From NCBI GenBank assembly GCA_964487555.1, contig CAZART010000010.1, forward strand, positions 1 through 64,000: a stretch of 64,000 bases of DNA, given 5' to 3'. Within the stretch, counting starts at the first letter, position 1. Each line of letters begins with the position of its first letter. The notes beneath the pieces are model-generated. The model had not been told where the DNA came from and did not search any database. It saw nothing but the letters and a program-made list of their open reading frames with translations. Origin of the DNA: CAZART01 sp964487555. Lineage in GTDB: Bacteria > Bacteroidota > Rhodothermia > Rhodothermales > VXPQ01. The position numbers were made by a program, and so were the translations under genes. Of the stretch, positions 17,236 to 26,438 are shown piece by piece.

Positions 17236-17839
17236 TGGCGCACTCCGGTGCGCTCTGGTACTACTCGGCTTCCTCATGTCGACAGGCGCTTCGCCGGCAC
17301 GCGCCCAGGACACGAACCTTTCCATCTATCAGGGACTCGCCCTGGAATGTCTGGGCGAGCTTCCGTCCGACGTCGACACCCTTGCACTCGAAGCTTCGGC
17401 GCAGATGCCTTATCTCCGATCGGCACTCGTAGAAAGGTGGAAATCGAACGGTCACGAAGTGTACTTCGTAGATGATTCTCCCCTGCACGCCGCAAATCTT
17501 CCTCGTCTGGCATTTAGCGTTGAGGATGCGAGCGTAGTATATGCGCCTGCCGGTCGCCGGCGTCTCGATCGGATCCTCCGACTGGGCCTTCAGTACTCTC
17601 TCACCGATCGGGACGGTCGTATCATCCTCGACGAACACTGCGCCAAAGACGCCGCCGATACCATCGACAGAACGGCCGTCGCGCACGTTGAAGACCGGGC
17701 TTATGCGGAGACGCAGGGCGATCCGCCGAGAGCAGGGTGGGTGCGCCGCATCGTCGAACCGGTCGTGATTATGACGGCGACGGCCATCGGCGTGTATCTT
17801 TTCTTCACGCTCCGAAGTCAGAGCGCCGACGACGGATGA
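17228..17839 (+). CDS. Hypothetical envelope protein with signal peptide and C-terminal TM
   Basis: The predicted product of 203 aa was not recognised. It starts with a signal-like segment (CALVLLGFLMSTGASPARAQ) and ends with a membrane segment (VVIMTATAIGVYLFFTL), leaving about 140 soluble residues that should lie outside the cytoplasm. The middle reads like an alpha/beta domain (YQGLALECLGELPSDVDTL, LGLQYSLTDRDGRIIL). Its ATG lies inside the end of the glutamate dehydrogenase gene (8-bp overlap), and its stop overlaps the next start (ATGA). The arrangement suggests a translationally coupled pair with the Ig-like lipoprotein that follows. Confidence 0.75.
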   Translation: MLDGALRCALVLLGFLMSTGASPARAQDTNLSIYQGLALECLGELPSDVDTLALEASAQMPYLRSALVERWKSNGHEVYFVDDSPLHAANLPRLAFSVEDASVVYAPAGRRRLDRILRLGLQYSLTDRDGRIILDEHCAKDAADTIDRTAVAHVEDRAYAETQGDPPRAGWVRRIVEPVVIMTATAIGVYLFFTLRSQSADDG

Positions 17840-19557
17840 TCCGACGTGCCCATGCCCTTGCCATCATGTTGATCCTGGCCGCCGCCGGATGCGCGACCCC
17901 GATCCCTCCTTCGGGCGGTCCTCGGGACGAAACGCCACCGGAGCTCGTGGAAGCGACCCCCGCACAGGGCGCGGTAAATGTCGACGCCGATTTCGTCCGT
18001 CTCACGTTTTCCGAGTACGTCGACCAGGCCTCCTTCACGCAGGCCTTCTCGATCTCACCCTCGTCCGATCGTCCGGTGGAATTTGATTGGAGCGGCCGAA
18101 GCGTGGTCATCCGCTTTCCTGATCCCCTGCGGGAGAACACCACATACGTGCTCACGATCGACTCGAACCTTCGCGACCTGCACAGTGTGACCTTGACATC
18201 GCCGATCGTCTACGCCTTTTCGACGGGCCCTACGATTAGCGCCGGAAGGCTGACGGGTCGCGTCGTCGCATCATCCGACGGCGCACCGATGGCCGGCGTA
18301 GATGTTCTCGCGTATGCGCTTCCGGACAGTACGGCTCCCGGCGTACTCGGCGAGCGGCCGTCCTACCGCACACAAACCGACAGCGAAGGGATCTTCACGT
18401 TCGATTACCTGACGGAGCAGTTCTACTTCGTTCCGGCTCTTCGCGACGACAACCGCAACCTGCGTCCTGATCCTCAGGAGCGGTACGCCGCGCCACCGGC
18501 CGCGGCGTTCTTCGCCGACAGCACGGCTGAAATCGCCGCCTCTTCGTGGGTCCTTGCAGCCATCGATACGACCGGGCCCACGCCTGTGCGCGCGCAGTCA
18601 CAGGCCCAGTCGCGCCATCTCCTTCGCTTCTCCGAACCGGTACGTTTGGTGGATCGCGATCCGACGGCGTGGACCCTTGCCGACTCGTCGACCGGTGAGC
18701 GGTTCGCAATACACGATCTCTATCTCCTGCAGGCCGAACCCCGGCAGGTGCACCTGATCACGGACGAGCTTGAAAACCGGAGCTACCGCATTGTACCTTC
18801 CGCCGTCGCCGATACGAGTGGAAACGTGGTCGATCCCGAGCCGGTCTATCTCACGCCGGCGCAGGAAAACGACACGTTGCGCACACGCTTCGTCGACTTT
18901 TTGCCGGCTGATCCTCCGAGCGAGGACGTAACCCCGATCGCACGCGAGCTTGAGCCCGGCATTCGTTTCAACCGACCGATCAGCGAAGAGCTGCTCGGCG
19001 CTGCCGTCTCGGTCACCGATTCGGCGGGCGTCGACCGAGGATTCATTGCCGTTACGGCGAACGGCACCGACTACGAAATTGTGACTGATCCCCGGTTGCA
19101 GCACGGCGAACGAATATCCATAGACGTCGACGCGCGACAACTTTCCGGTCCCGATACCACGTATGCCAGGTCCTACAGGCGTATTCCGATAGAGGAAACC
19201 GGCGAAATTGCCGGAGTGACCCGCGCGATGGTTGCGACGGACGACACGAGCTTCACCGGGACCGTCGAATCATCCCAAATCGTCGTGCAGGTGTATCCGC
19301 TCGAGGTCACTGCCGCCGTACCGACCTACACGGCGAACGCCGATTCGGCCGGTTCATTCGTATTCTCCGAACTCCCCGCCGGCTCCTACCGGATTCGCGC
19401 ATTCGCAGACGTCGACAACAGCGGCACGTGGGATCCCGGCCTATTGCTACCGTACCGTCCGGCGGAGGGCATAGCGTGGCACACCGAACCGGTACGTGTT
19501 CGGAGCCGGTGGGAAACCACTTTGCCCGATACGCTTCGCATTCCCGTTCCGCGGTGA
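17836..19557 (+). CDS. Ig-like (Big_5/SbsA_Ig-type) domain lipoprotein
   Basis: The protein is predicted at 573 aa. A lipoprotein signal (ALAIMLILAAAGC) puts Cys19 as the lipidated residue, followed by the Pro-rich linker ATPIPPSGGPRDETPPELV. The segment PAQGAVNVDADFVRLTFSEYVD and VVIRFPDPLRENTTYVLTI matches bacterial Ig-like domains found in many Bacteroidota outer-membrane lipoproteins; further beta-rich modules follow, and the end (SYRIRAFADVDNSGTWDPG) resembles a prealbumin-like or SdrD-B-type turn. Function is unknown. It is coupled to the upstream gene by ATGA. Confidence 0.8.
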   Translation: MIRRAHALAIMLILAAAGCATPIPPSGGPRDETPPELVEATPAQGAVNVDADFVRLTFSEYVDQASFTQAFSISPSSDRPVEFDWSGRSVVIRFPDPLRENTTYVLTIDSNLRDLHSVTLTSPIVYAFSTGPTISAGRLTGRVVASSDGAPMAGVDVLAYALPDSTAPGVLGERPSYRTQTDSEGIFTFDYLTEQFYFVPALRDDNRNLRPDPQERYAAPPAAAFFADSTAEIAASSWVLAAIDTTGPTPVRAQSQAQSRHLLRFSEPVRLVDRDPTAWTLADSSTGERFAIHDLYLLQAEPRQVHLITDELENRSYRIVPSAVADTSGNVVDPEPVYLTPAQENDTLRTRFVDFLPADPPSEDVTPIARELEPGIRFNRPISEELLGAAVSVTDSAGVDRGFIAVTANGTDYEIVTDPRLQHGERISIDVDARQLSGPDTTYARSYRRIPIEETGEIAGVTRAMVATDDTSFTGTVESSQIVVQVYPLEVTAAVPTYTANADSAGSFVFSELPAGSYRIRAFADVDNSGTWDPGLLLPYRPAEGIAWHTEPVRVRSRWETTLPDTLRIPVPR

Positions 19558-19584
19558 ACCCTGATTGAACCACGTCCACACGTC

Positions 19585-21177
19585 ATGACACGAATGGAGC
19601 CCGTCCTGACCGCCGAAGCCATGCGCGAGGCCGATCGATTCACGATCGAGGATTTCGGCATATCCGGCCGCACCCTCATGGAAACGGCCGGCCGGGATGC
19701 GGCCTTGAGCATAGAACGCCGGTTTGGGCCCGCGGCCCGCCTTCGCGTGGCCGTGTACTGCGGCAAAGGTAACAACGGCGGAGACGGATTCGTGCTCGCT
19801 CGCTACCTCCATCAGCACGGCGGCCATGTTCGCGTGATAACACTTGGCGCCGAGGGCGAGATGAGCGAGGACGCCGCCGCGAACTATCGGCTCCTCAAAA
19901 AACTCGAGGCTCACAACGATGACGGGCGCCTGCGAATCCATCCGCTCACCGGTCTCGGCGATGTCCCGCCCGCGGACGTGCACGTCGACGCCCTGCTGGG
20001 CACCGGAATCACCAGCCGGCTTCGCGAACCGATCCTCAGTCTCGTGCAGCGGCTAAGCGCGCAGCGCGGCGCCAGGATTGCCATCGACGTTCCAACCGGA
20101 CTGCACACCGATCTGGGCACCGTTCTCGGCGCCGCCTTTAAGGCGGACCTCACGATCACCATGGGCACGCTAAAAGCCGGCCTCTGCTTGAATCATGGCC
20201 CCGAATATGCCGGCGAAATTGAAATCGTCGATATCGGCATTCCGCCGCACCGGCTCGCGGCACCGGCCATCTCCGGCCGCAAAGGATGCGCCATGCGAAC
20301 TACGGATGCTGCCATACGCCTCCTTCTTCCTTCACGGCCGCCTGATGCGCACAAGTATTCGGTCGGATATGCCCTGACCATCGCCGGCGCGGCGGGCATG
20401 ACCGGTGCACCCGTCATGGCATCCTCCGCCGCAGCGCGGGCCGGTGCCGGATACGTCTCGTGCGCGTGCGACGAGCGGATCGAACATGTTCTCGGCATCA
20501 AGATGACGGAGATCACGACCATCGCACTCCCGTCCACCGATGCAGGCATCGATCCCGACGGCGCTATGGAGGCTCTCGCCGGAAGACTCGAAAAGGCCGA
20601 CGCCGCACTGATCGGCTGCGGCCTGGGCAAAGCCGAATCCACGAGTGAATTCATCCGCCGTTTTCTGAGGCAGGTCGACGTGCCGTTGGTGATCGATGCC
20701 GACGGCATCAACGCGCTGGCCGGCCACACGGACGTCCTGTCGCGTCACTCCCGCGGCCGCTGGATTCTCACACCGCACATGGGCGAATTCAACCGCCTCG
20801 CCGGTACGGCCCTGGACCAGGTCGAGATCGAACCCGAAGACCGCATCGCCCTTGCCCAACACTTCGCGGGCGAATGGAACTGCGTGCTGGTCCTGAAAGG
20901 CATGCCCAGCGTCGTCGCCACACCCGACGGCCGGGCGTGGATTCCATCCACCGGCAACACAGGCCTTGCCTCCGCCGGAACCGGCGACGTACTGGCCGGC
21001 ATCTGTACCGGCCTCCTCGCACAGGGCCTATCTCCCCAGAACGCTGCCATTGCGGGGCTGTACATCGGCGGTGCCGCCGCCGACCGGTATGCCGCCCACC
21101 GGGACGTTCGTACGCTCCAGGCGACGGATCTCCTCGATGAATTGCCGTTCGTTTTCAAAGAGCTTTTTTCGATTTGA
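19585..21177 (+). CDS. nnr: Bifunctional NAD(P)H-hydrate repair enzyme (epimerase/dehydratase)
   Basis: The protein is 530 aa with both expected domains. The N-terminal YjeF_N domain (about 1-220) has MREADRFTIEDFGISGRTLMET, VYCGKGNNGGDGFVLAR and ALLGTGI, and epimerises damaged NADHX/NADPHX. The C-terminal ribokinase-like domain (about 240-530) has KYSVGYALTIAGAAGMTGAP, VIDADGINAL, ILTPHMGEFNRL and GNTGLASAGTGDVLAGI, the dehydratase signatures. Together they restore NAD(P)H. ATG 19585 is used; ATG 19591 is two codons further in. The downstream VanZ gene overlaps at TGATG. Confidence 0.92.
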   Translation: MTRMEPVLTAEAMREADRFTIEDFGISGRTLMETAGRDAALSIERRFGPAARLRVAVYCGKGNNGGDGFVLARYLHQHGGHVRVITLGAEGEMSEDAAANYRLLKKLEAHNDDGRLRIHPLTGLGDVPPADVHVDALLGTGITSRLREPILSLVQRLSAQRGARIAIDVPTGLHTDLGTVLGAAFKADLTITMGTLKAGLCLNHGPEYAGEIEIVDIGIPPHRLAAPAISGRKGCAMRTTDAAIRLLLPSRPPDAHKYSVGYALTIAGAAGMTGAPVMASSAAARAGAGYVSCACDERIEHVLGIKMTEITTIALPSTDAGIDPDGAMEALAGRLEKADAALIGCGLGKAESTSEFIRRFLRQVDVPLVIDADGINALAGHTDVLSRHSRGRWILTPHMGEFNRLAGTALDQVEIEPEDRIALAQHFAGEWNCVLVLKGMPSVVATPDGRAWIPSTGNTGLASAGTGDVLAGICTGLLAQGLSPQNAAIAGLYIGGAAADRYAAHRDVRTLQATDLLDELPFVFKELFSI

Positions 21178-21575
21178 TGAATAACCGCACCGAATCATCT
21201 CGACCGCGCGCGCTCCGCCTTCTCGTGGCCGCAGCCTGGACGTTTTTCATCCTCGTCCTCTGCAGCATTCCCGGCAGAGAGCTGCCGGAGATACGCGTCG
21301 TCAGCGCCGACAAGATCGGCCACTTTACGATGTTTGCCGTCTTCGGATGGTTGTGGATGTACTCGCTGCGGATGGAGGTTCGTACACGCTTCCGATGGGT
21401 CGTGGCAGCCGGTCTCGCCTATGCCGTCTTGATGGAAATATACCAGGGCATCGTACCCATCGGCCGCGAATCCGAACTCTGGGACGCGCTGGCCAACTCA
21501 GCCGGTCTGCTCACCGGTGCGTCCATCTGGAGATTCCGCCGACGCAAACCCCGCTCCGCAGAAACGACGGCGTGA
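21177..21575 (+). CDS. VanZ-like family membrane protein
   Basis: The protein is 132 aa with about four hydrophobic segments. The VanZ-like signatures ILVLCSIPGRELPE, SADKIGHFTMFAVFGWLWMYSL and LMEIYQGIVPIGRESELWDALANSAG are all present. The family is found in many bacteria and its function is mostly undefined. The ATG overlaps the last base of the nnr stop (TGATG). Confidence 0.85.
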   Translation: MNNRTESSRPRALRLLVAAAWTFFILVLCSIPGRELPEIRVVSADKIGHFTMFAVFGWLWMYSLRMEVRTRFRWVVAAGLAYAVLMEIYQGIVPIGRESELWDALANSAGLLTGASIWRFRRRKPRSAETTA

Positions 21576-21715
21576 TCGGATTTCCGGTGCACCTTGCCGC
21601 GGCAGCGCACGCTCGGCCCACAAATCGCGGCGCGCCGGCCGGATAAATTCACGGAACCGATGGGCGAACGTCGGGTACCCGGAACTTCTTCAATGTTTCG
21701 GCTAACGAGTTGTCG

Positions 21716-21723
21716 TATATTTG
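21716..21723 (+). promoter_or_regulatory. Bacteroidota-type -7 element upstream of the TonB gene
   Basis: TATATTTG matches the Bacteroidota -7 consensus TAnnTTTG exactly and lies 39 bp before the TonB-family start. A TTTC at 21696-21699 is upstream, although the spacing (16) is shorter than the usual ~19, so the -33 element is uncertain. Confidence 0.5.
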
Positions 21724-21762
21724 CCGAGTAGAATTCCAGAACTCGCACACTGATCGAAGACC

Positions 21763-22425
21763 ATGGCACTACGTAAACTCGAAAAATTCGATCTTCGCAA
21801 GAAGTATCCGATCTTCGTGGAGATAGGCCTCATCGCCACCCTCGCCCTTTTGATCGTTGCGTTCCGCGTGGATTGGAGCCCGGGCAGCGACTTTGAGATT
21901 GTCATGCCGGAGCAGGAGCAGATCGATATGGAGGAGGTCAAGCAGACGACGCAGATAGAGCAGCCGCCTCCGCCGCCGAAGCCCCCCGTCCCCATCGAGG
22001 TTCCCAATGATGAGATCCTCGAAGATGACGATCTTGATCTCGATGCTTCGCTCGACATGGATGAGCCGATCGCCGACACGCCTCCGCCGCCTCCTCCTGC
22101 CGAAGAGGAGAAAGAGGAAGAGCCCGAGATCTTCGTGATCGTCGAGCAGATGCCCGAGCTGATCGGCGGCCTCAGTGCGATCCAGAAGAAGATTAAATAC
22201 CCGGAGATCGCAAAGAAGGCCGGCGTGGAAGGCCGCGTGATCGTCCAGTTTGTCGTGGATGAAGAGGGCAGCGTCGTCGATCCTCAGGTCGTGCGCGGAA
22301 TCGGCGCCGGATGCGACGAGGAAGCGATTCGAGCCGTCCAACAAGCCAAGTTCAAGCCGGGTCAGCAGCGCGGTAAAGCGGTCAAGGTCAAGATGTCGCT
22401 GCCGATCACCTTCAAGCTCAAATAG
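21763..22425 (+). CDS. TonB-family energy transducer
   Basis: The protein is 220 aa. A single N-terminal membrane segment (FVEIGLIATLALLIVAFRV, about 20-38) is followed by an acidic/Pro-rich periplasmic linker (EQPPPPPKPPVPIEV; TPPPPPPAEEEKEEEPE) and a C-terminal TonB domain (PEIAKKAGVEGRVIVQFVVD, VRGIGAGCDEEAIRAVQQAK, FKPGQQRGKAVKVKMSLPI). It should couple the proton gradient to outer-membrane receptors. No exbB/exbD or receptor gene is adjacent in this window. It is monocistronic, with its own promoter and a strong terminator. Confidence 0.9.
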   Translation: MALRKLEKFDLRKKYPIFVEIGLIATLALLIVAFRVDWSPGSDFEIVMPEQEQIDMEEVKQTTQIEQPPPPPKPPVPIEVPNDEILEDDDLDLDASLDMDEPIADTPPPPPPAEEEKEEEPEIFVIVEQMPELIGGLSAIQKKIKYPEIAKKAGVEGRVIVQFVVDEEGSVVDPQVVRGIGAGCDEEAIRAVQQAKFKPGQQRGKAVKVKMSLPITFKLK

Positions 22426-22470
22426 CCGGCATCTTCACGACAGTCGGTATCGGCCAGTAAAGGATTCAGG

Positions 22471-22508
22471 GGGGATGAGAGATCAGTGCTCTCATCCCCT
22501 TATTTGTT
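22471..22508 (+). terminator. Rho-independent terminator after the TonB gene
   Basis: An 11-bp perfect stem (GGGGATGAGAG / CTCTCATCCCC) with a seven-base loop is followed by TTATTTGTT, 45 bp after the TonB stop. Confidence 0.92.
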
Positions 22509-22585
22509 CTGTGCCCCTCGTTCTGTGACGCTCGTTCGGCGCCCCTCGTTCTGCGCCCATCGTTGTACCCCTCGTTCTGCCCTCA
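22506..22585. repeat. 14-bp tandem array (GTTCTGYGCCCCTC)
   Basis: Four 14-bp units start at 22506, 22520, 22534 and 22548 (GTTCTGTGCCCCTC, GTTCTGTGACGCTC, GTTCGGCGCCCCTC, GTTCTGCGCCCATC), followed by two 12-bp variants at 22562 and 22574. The array begins within the T-rich tail of the terminator and fills the space towards rpiA. Confidence 0.85.
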
Positions 22586-22662
22586 GGCGCGCCTTCAAGA
22601 GCCGACGACAGCCGAGCCTCAAACGGGACCTCGCGACGATAAAATAGAAAACCGTCCGGACG

Positions 22663-23367
22663 TCATACCATTAAACCGTCCCGATAGTCACTTACGTTAC
22701 CGTCATCGCGCCCGACGAGGACTCGCGTGGCCATTCCAATAAAAAGGCCATGATCGAGAACTCCCGGTATAAGCTTGATCGACCGGTCGAGTCCACCGGG
22801 ATCATCGATGCCGTCGAACCGGCAATCCAGAATCCAGAAACCTTGATCGGTGACGATAGGCCCATCCTTGCGATCGCCGAGACGCAGCTCCGGATCTCCT
22901 CCCAGTCGACGCAGCGCTCGTTCAACCGGCCGGCAGGCCATCGGCAGGATCTCGACCGGCACAGGGAATTTGGTGCCCAGCCGCTCGACGATCTTGGACG
23001 CATCCACCAAAATGACCAATTCCGTCGCGAGCGACTCCACGATCTTCTCCCGCGTCTGTGCGGCGCCACGACCCTTGATCAGGTTGAATTGAGGATCGAC
23101 TTCGTCGGCGCCGTCGAGGGCGATATCCAGAGCGTCGATCTCATCCAGGCTTACGAGTGGTATTCCCTGCTGCCTCGCCAGCATTTCGGCAGCGATGGAC
23201 GTCGGCGTGCCGACGATGTCCAGACTCTCATCTCGGACGCGACGGCCAAGCTCTTTAAGGGCATGCGCCGTGGTCGAGCCTGTGCCGAGACCGACGCGCA
23301 TTCCGTCTTCAACGAACGAAGCCGCCTTTACGCCGGCGGCTTTCTTGGCGGCATCACCGTTTGGCAT
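22663..23367 (-). CDS. rpiA: Ribose-5-phosphate isomerase A
   Basis: The protein is 234 aa, the usual length. It interconverts ribose 5-phosphate and ribulose 5-phosphate in the pentose phosphate pathway. Signatures: VGLGTGSTTAHALKELG (phosphate loop), GTPTSIAAEMLARQQGIPL, DIALDGADEVDPQFNLIKGRG (catalytic Asp/Lys region), AAQTREKIVE and a C-terminal GLFIGMATRVLVG. It is divergent from the small DUF5989 gene with 119 bp between starts. Confidence 0.93.
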   Translation of the reverse strand: MPNGDAAKKAAGVKAASFVEDGMRVGLGTGSTTAHALKELGRRVRDESLDIVGTPTSIAAEMLARQQGIPLVSLDEIDALDIALDGADEVDPQFNLIKGRGAAQTREKIVESLATELVILVDASKIVERLGTKFPVPVEILPMACRPVERALRRLGGDPELRLGDRKDGPIVTDQGFWILDCRFDGIDDPGGLDRSIKLIPGVLDHGLFIGMATRVLVGRDDGNVSDYRDGLMV

Positions 23368-23486
23368 TCGTACCTAAATCGAAACCCAAATGAATCGTCT
23401 GCGTGGTATTCTCTCCATTGCGGATTCTCAGCTCGAGCAGGTCACCTTCCATCCGCTCGCACCTGCCCACAAACGACGTAGTTGCT

Positions 23487-23645
23487 ATGTCCAAAGTCAC
23501 CATCCTTCGCGAGTTCTGGAATTTCCTCCGCGTCCGCAAGAAATTCTGGCTGGCTCCAATCGTCGTCGTACTCGTACTTTTGAGTCTGCTGATCGTCTTG
23601 ACGCAAGGCTCGGCTCTGGCCCCCTTCGTTTACGCCCTTTTCTAG
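23487..23645 (+). CDS. DUF5989-family small membrane protein
   Basis: The product is 52 aa: a basic N-terminus (MSKVTILREFWNFLRVRKKF) and one membrane segment (WLAPIVVVLVLLSLLIVL), ending in SALAPFVYALF. This matches DUF5989 proteins, which usually lie in exopolysaccharide-like or carbamoyltransferase loci next to an SxtJ-family membrane protein. No such partner is near here. ATG 23487 is used because the longer frame upstream (to 23403) breaks the family pattern. Function is unknown. Confidence 0.8.
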   Translation: MSKVTILREFWNFLRVRKKFWLAPIVVVLVLLSLLIVLTQGSALAPFVYALF

Positions 23646-23738
23646 CAAACATCCACCCCAAGACGCAGAGCCCTATTCGACGGGAGATGAATGGCAGGAG
23701 GTCGGAGACGGAAGAACGTTCCCCTCCCCCTTCCCCTT

Positions 23739-24230
23739 TTACGCTTCCGTCATTCTTTTCTCAAGCCGTAGGCGCCAATCCTTATACGTCTTATTAAAAT
23801 CCGCTTTTACGACGCGGAAGCCTTCCCTCAGGCCGAGAATCGTCATCCCGGCATGGCGATTCGGGAAGGTGTCAAACGCAAATCGTACGTAGCCTCGCTC
23901 CCGCGCCCGGCTCATCATGGCATAGAGCATCTTGCTCGCCAGCCCCTGCCGGCGGTAATCCGGAAGCACGCCTCCTTTTGCGCTGTAGTACACGAATCGG
24001 TTCTCGCGATAGCCGATCTTGAAGCCGACCGGTACGTCATCGACGGTAACGAGCAGGATCATGAGGTCCTCTCGATCGAACGTGTTGATAATGCGTTCTT
24101 CGTCAAAAATGGCCACGTTGAGACACTTGATCACCTCGAGTGAAGAACGCTGGGCCTCCACGACCGTGGCATGCTCTGCAATCAAGGCCGCTTTGTCGGC
24201 CAGCGAACTGTATGACGCACTTCGAGGCAT
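23739..24230 (-). CDS. GNAT-family N-acetyltransferase
   Basis: The protein is 163 aa. The acetyl-CoA loop (motif A) is visible as GGVLPDYRRQGLASKMLYAM, preceded by the strand FVYYSAKGG and followed by FDTFPNRHAGMTILGLREGF. The acceptor is unknown. The gene is downstream of the UvrD-like helicase on the same strand with a 69-bp gap and may share its transcript. Confidence 0.85.
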   Translation of the reverse strand: MPRSASYSSLADKAALIAEHATVVEAQRSSLEVIKCLNVAIFDEERIINTFDREDLMILLVTVDDVPVGFKIGYRENRFVYYSAKGGVLPDYRRQGLASKMLYAMMSRARERGYVRFAFDTFPNRHAGMTILGLREGFRVVKADFNKTYKDWRLRLEKRMTEA

Positions 24231-24299
24231 CCGATTAGAAAACTGGAATCCAATTCGACGCTGAGAACATCGGCTCGTTCATTCGCAAGACCGCATCGG

Positions 24300-26438
24300 T
24301 CAAAATGGAAGTCCGTCATCCGCAAACGGCTCGGCATCGCCCGACCCCGCTCCGCCTTCCGCCGCTTTGCCGCCGTCGATAAGCGCGTGATCGTTCGACG
24401 CATCGGACAGCTCTGAGGCGCCGTCGCCGCTTGATCCTTCGGGGAGAAGTCGCGGCGCGTCTTCCTCCACAAGACGCATTTCTTCCAGCAGCTTCGCCGG
24501 CACGTCCGCGATAAATCGGCTTGGATCGGTCAGATACTGCCCCTGATACCGACGATACTGCAAAATAGGATAGGAGATGAAGAGATTCTCCTCTGCCCTC
24601 GTCACCGCTACGTAGAGCAGCCTCAGCTCCTCGTCCAGGGCATCTTGATTCTTCAACGAATACATCGAAGGCAGCACGCCGTCGAGCGCGTGTATGATGA
24701 ACACGGTGTGGAATTCGAGCCCCTTCGCCGAATGGATCGTCGACAGAACCAGCGGCGCCTCGTCGTCGTCCGCCGGGTCGGCATCCAGCGCCGTGAGCTC
24801 GATGGGATCAAGCGCCATCGACGACAGAAAGTCGCCTCGATCCGTGTAATTGGCCGTAAGCGCGACGAAATGCTCCAGATCTTGTAGACGCTTGGGGTAA
24901 TCCTCGTAGTACTTGCGCTTCAAGATGGGCTCGTAATACGTGATCAACGCCTCCACTTCCTCCATCAACGTCATTGACCCGCCTCGCATCCGGCGAAGCA
25001 GATCGAAAAGCTTCGTAATCTCGTCGACGTATCGCGGCGAGAACGGACGGTCTTGCACGACAAATGGATCATCCTCCGCCGACGTAATCCACTCCACGAG
25101 ATCCTGCGCCGTCTTCGGACCGATACCGTCGAGCAGCTGCAGGATGCGGTTCCACGACACGGCATCCATCGGATTTTCAGCCACCTTAAGATGCGCGGCT
25201 ACATCTTTGATGTGCGCCGCCTCGCTCAGCTTCAATCCGCCATACTTCACGAAGGGTATGTTGTGGCGATTGAGTTCGGTCTCGAGATCGTACGAGTTGA
25301 AGCTGCTCCGGAAGAGCACGGCCATGCGGTTCAACGCTACCCCGTATTCCCGCAGATGCAGCACCATCTGACTGACAAACCGGCTTTCATCACGGGTGTC
25401 GGGCGCGGGAACGACGGCCGGCCGCTCGCCTTCCGTCATGTCGCTGAACAGCTGCTTCTCGTATTTTCGGCTCGCTTTCTCTATCAGATGATTCGCGAGA
25501 TCCAGGATCGGCTGGGTGGACCGGTAGTTTTTCTCGAGCTTCAGCAGCGTAGTGCCTGGGAAGTCCTTCGGGAAGTCGAAGATATTCCGAAAATCCGCCC
25601 CACGAAACCGGTAGATGCTCTGTGCGTCGTCTCCGACCACCATGACGTTGCCGTGAACGCTCGAAAAATGTTTCACGAGATCTGACTGCAGCCGGTTCGT
25701 GTCCTGGTACTCATCGACCAGCACGTAGCGGCATCCCGCGCTCACCTGATTACGAACGGATTCGTCCCGGGACATGAGCTCCGCGGTGTGCAGGAGGATA
25801 TCGTCGTAATCCATGAGGCCACACTGCCGCTTGTATTCCGCGAAGCTCCGCCGCAGCTCCTGAAGCGGTTCGAGGAATTCGATAAACTGCGGATACTTGG
25901 CTTCCAGGATCTCCTCGAGGGACTGGCCGCGGTTCGTGCCTGCCGAAAACATGGAATACAACGTCTTCTTGCGCGGAAAGCGCTTGTCCAGACTGTTGAA
26001 GCCTTTGGAAGTCCGAAGCACGTCGAGGACGTCGGCCGAATCCGCGGCATCCAGGATATTGAAGTTGTTCGGAAACCCGATTCGTCGTGCATGGCGGCGA
26101 AGAACGCCCAAACAAAACGAATGGAATGTGCCGCCGGAGACCCGGTTGCAGCGTCCGTCCAGCAGCATCGAGGCGCGGACGAGCATTTCGCGCGCGGCCC
26201 GGCGCGTGAACGTGAGGAGGACGATCTGCTCGGGATCGACGTTCTTCTCCACCAGGTAGGAGACGCGGTATACGAGCGTACGCGTCTTACCGGTGCCGGC
26301 GCCGGCGATCACGAGGACGGGACCGCCCGACGCGGTTGCCGCGGAAAACTGCTGCTCGTTGAGTTCGGCGGCATAGTCAATAGACAGCCGCTCCCCGGCT
26401 GAGGACTGGTCCGACTTCAGTACAAATCGGCGGGCCAC
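24300..26438 (-). CDS. UvrD/PcrA-type superfamily 1 DNA helicase
   Basis: The protein is 712 aa. It has the full set of SF1A motifs: LNEQQFSAATA (Q motif), VIAGAGTGKTRTLVYR (Walker A, about 45-52), LLTFTRRAAREM (Ia), YVLVDEYQDTNRLQ (Walker B), GDDAQSIYRFRGAD (III), LEKNYRST (IV), LSTIHSAKGLEF (V) and LLYVAVTRAEENL (VI). It is an ATP-driven 3'-5' helicase for repair or replication. The C-terminus after about residue 640 is low-complexity and acidic. Not placed with certainty as UvrD, PcrA or Rep. Confidence 0.92.
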   Translation of the reverse strand: MARRFVLKSDQSSAGERLSIDYAAELNEQQFSAATASGGPVLVIAGAGTGKTRTLVYRVSYLVEKNVDPEQIVLLTFTRRAAREMLVRASMLLDGRCNRVSGGTFHSFCLGVLRRHARRIGFPNNFNILDAADSADVLDVLRTSKGFNSLDKRFPRKKTLYSMFSAGTNRGQSLEEILEAKYPQFIEFLEPLQELRRSFAEYKRQCGLMDYDDILLHTAELMSRDESVRNQVSAGCRYVLVDEYQDTNRLQSDLVKHFSSVHGNVMVVGDDAQSIYRFRGADFRNIFDFPKDFPGTTLLKLEKNYRSTQPILDLANHLIEKASRKYEKQLFSDMTEGERPAVVPAPDTRDESRFVSQMVLHLREYGVALNRMAVLFRSSFNSYDLETELNRHNIPFVKYGGLKLSEAAHIKDVAAHLKVAENPMDAVSWNRILQLLDGIGPKTAQDLVEWITSAEDDPFVVQDRPFSPRYVDEITKLFDLLRRMRGGSMTLMEEVEALITYYEPILKRKYYEDYPKRLQDLEHFVALTANYTDRGDFLSSMALDPIELTALDADPADDDEAPLVLSTIHSAKGLEFHTVFIIHALDGVLPSMYSLKNQDALDEELRLLYVAVTRAEENLFISYPILQYRRYQGQYLTDPSRFIADVPAKLLEEMRLVEEDAPRLLPEGSSGDGASELSDASNDHALIDGGKAAEGGAGSGDAEPFADDGLPF

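Noticed and set aside
25669..25684. parS site (TGTTTCACG...) inside the helicase gene
   Set aside because: Only the left half of the palindrome TGTTTCACGTGAAACA is present; the right half differs at five of its positions.
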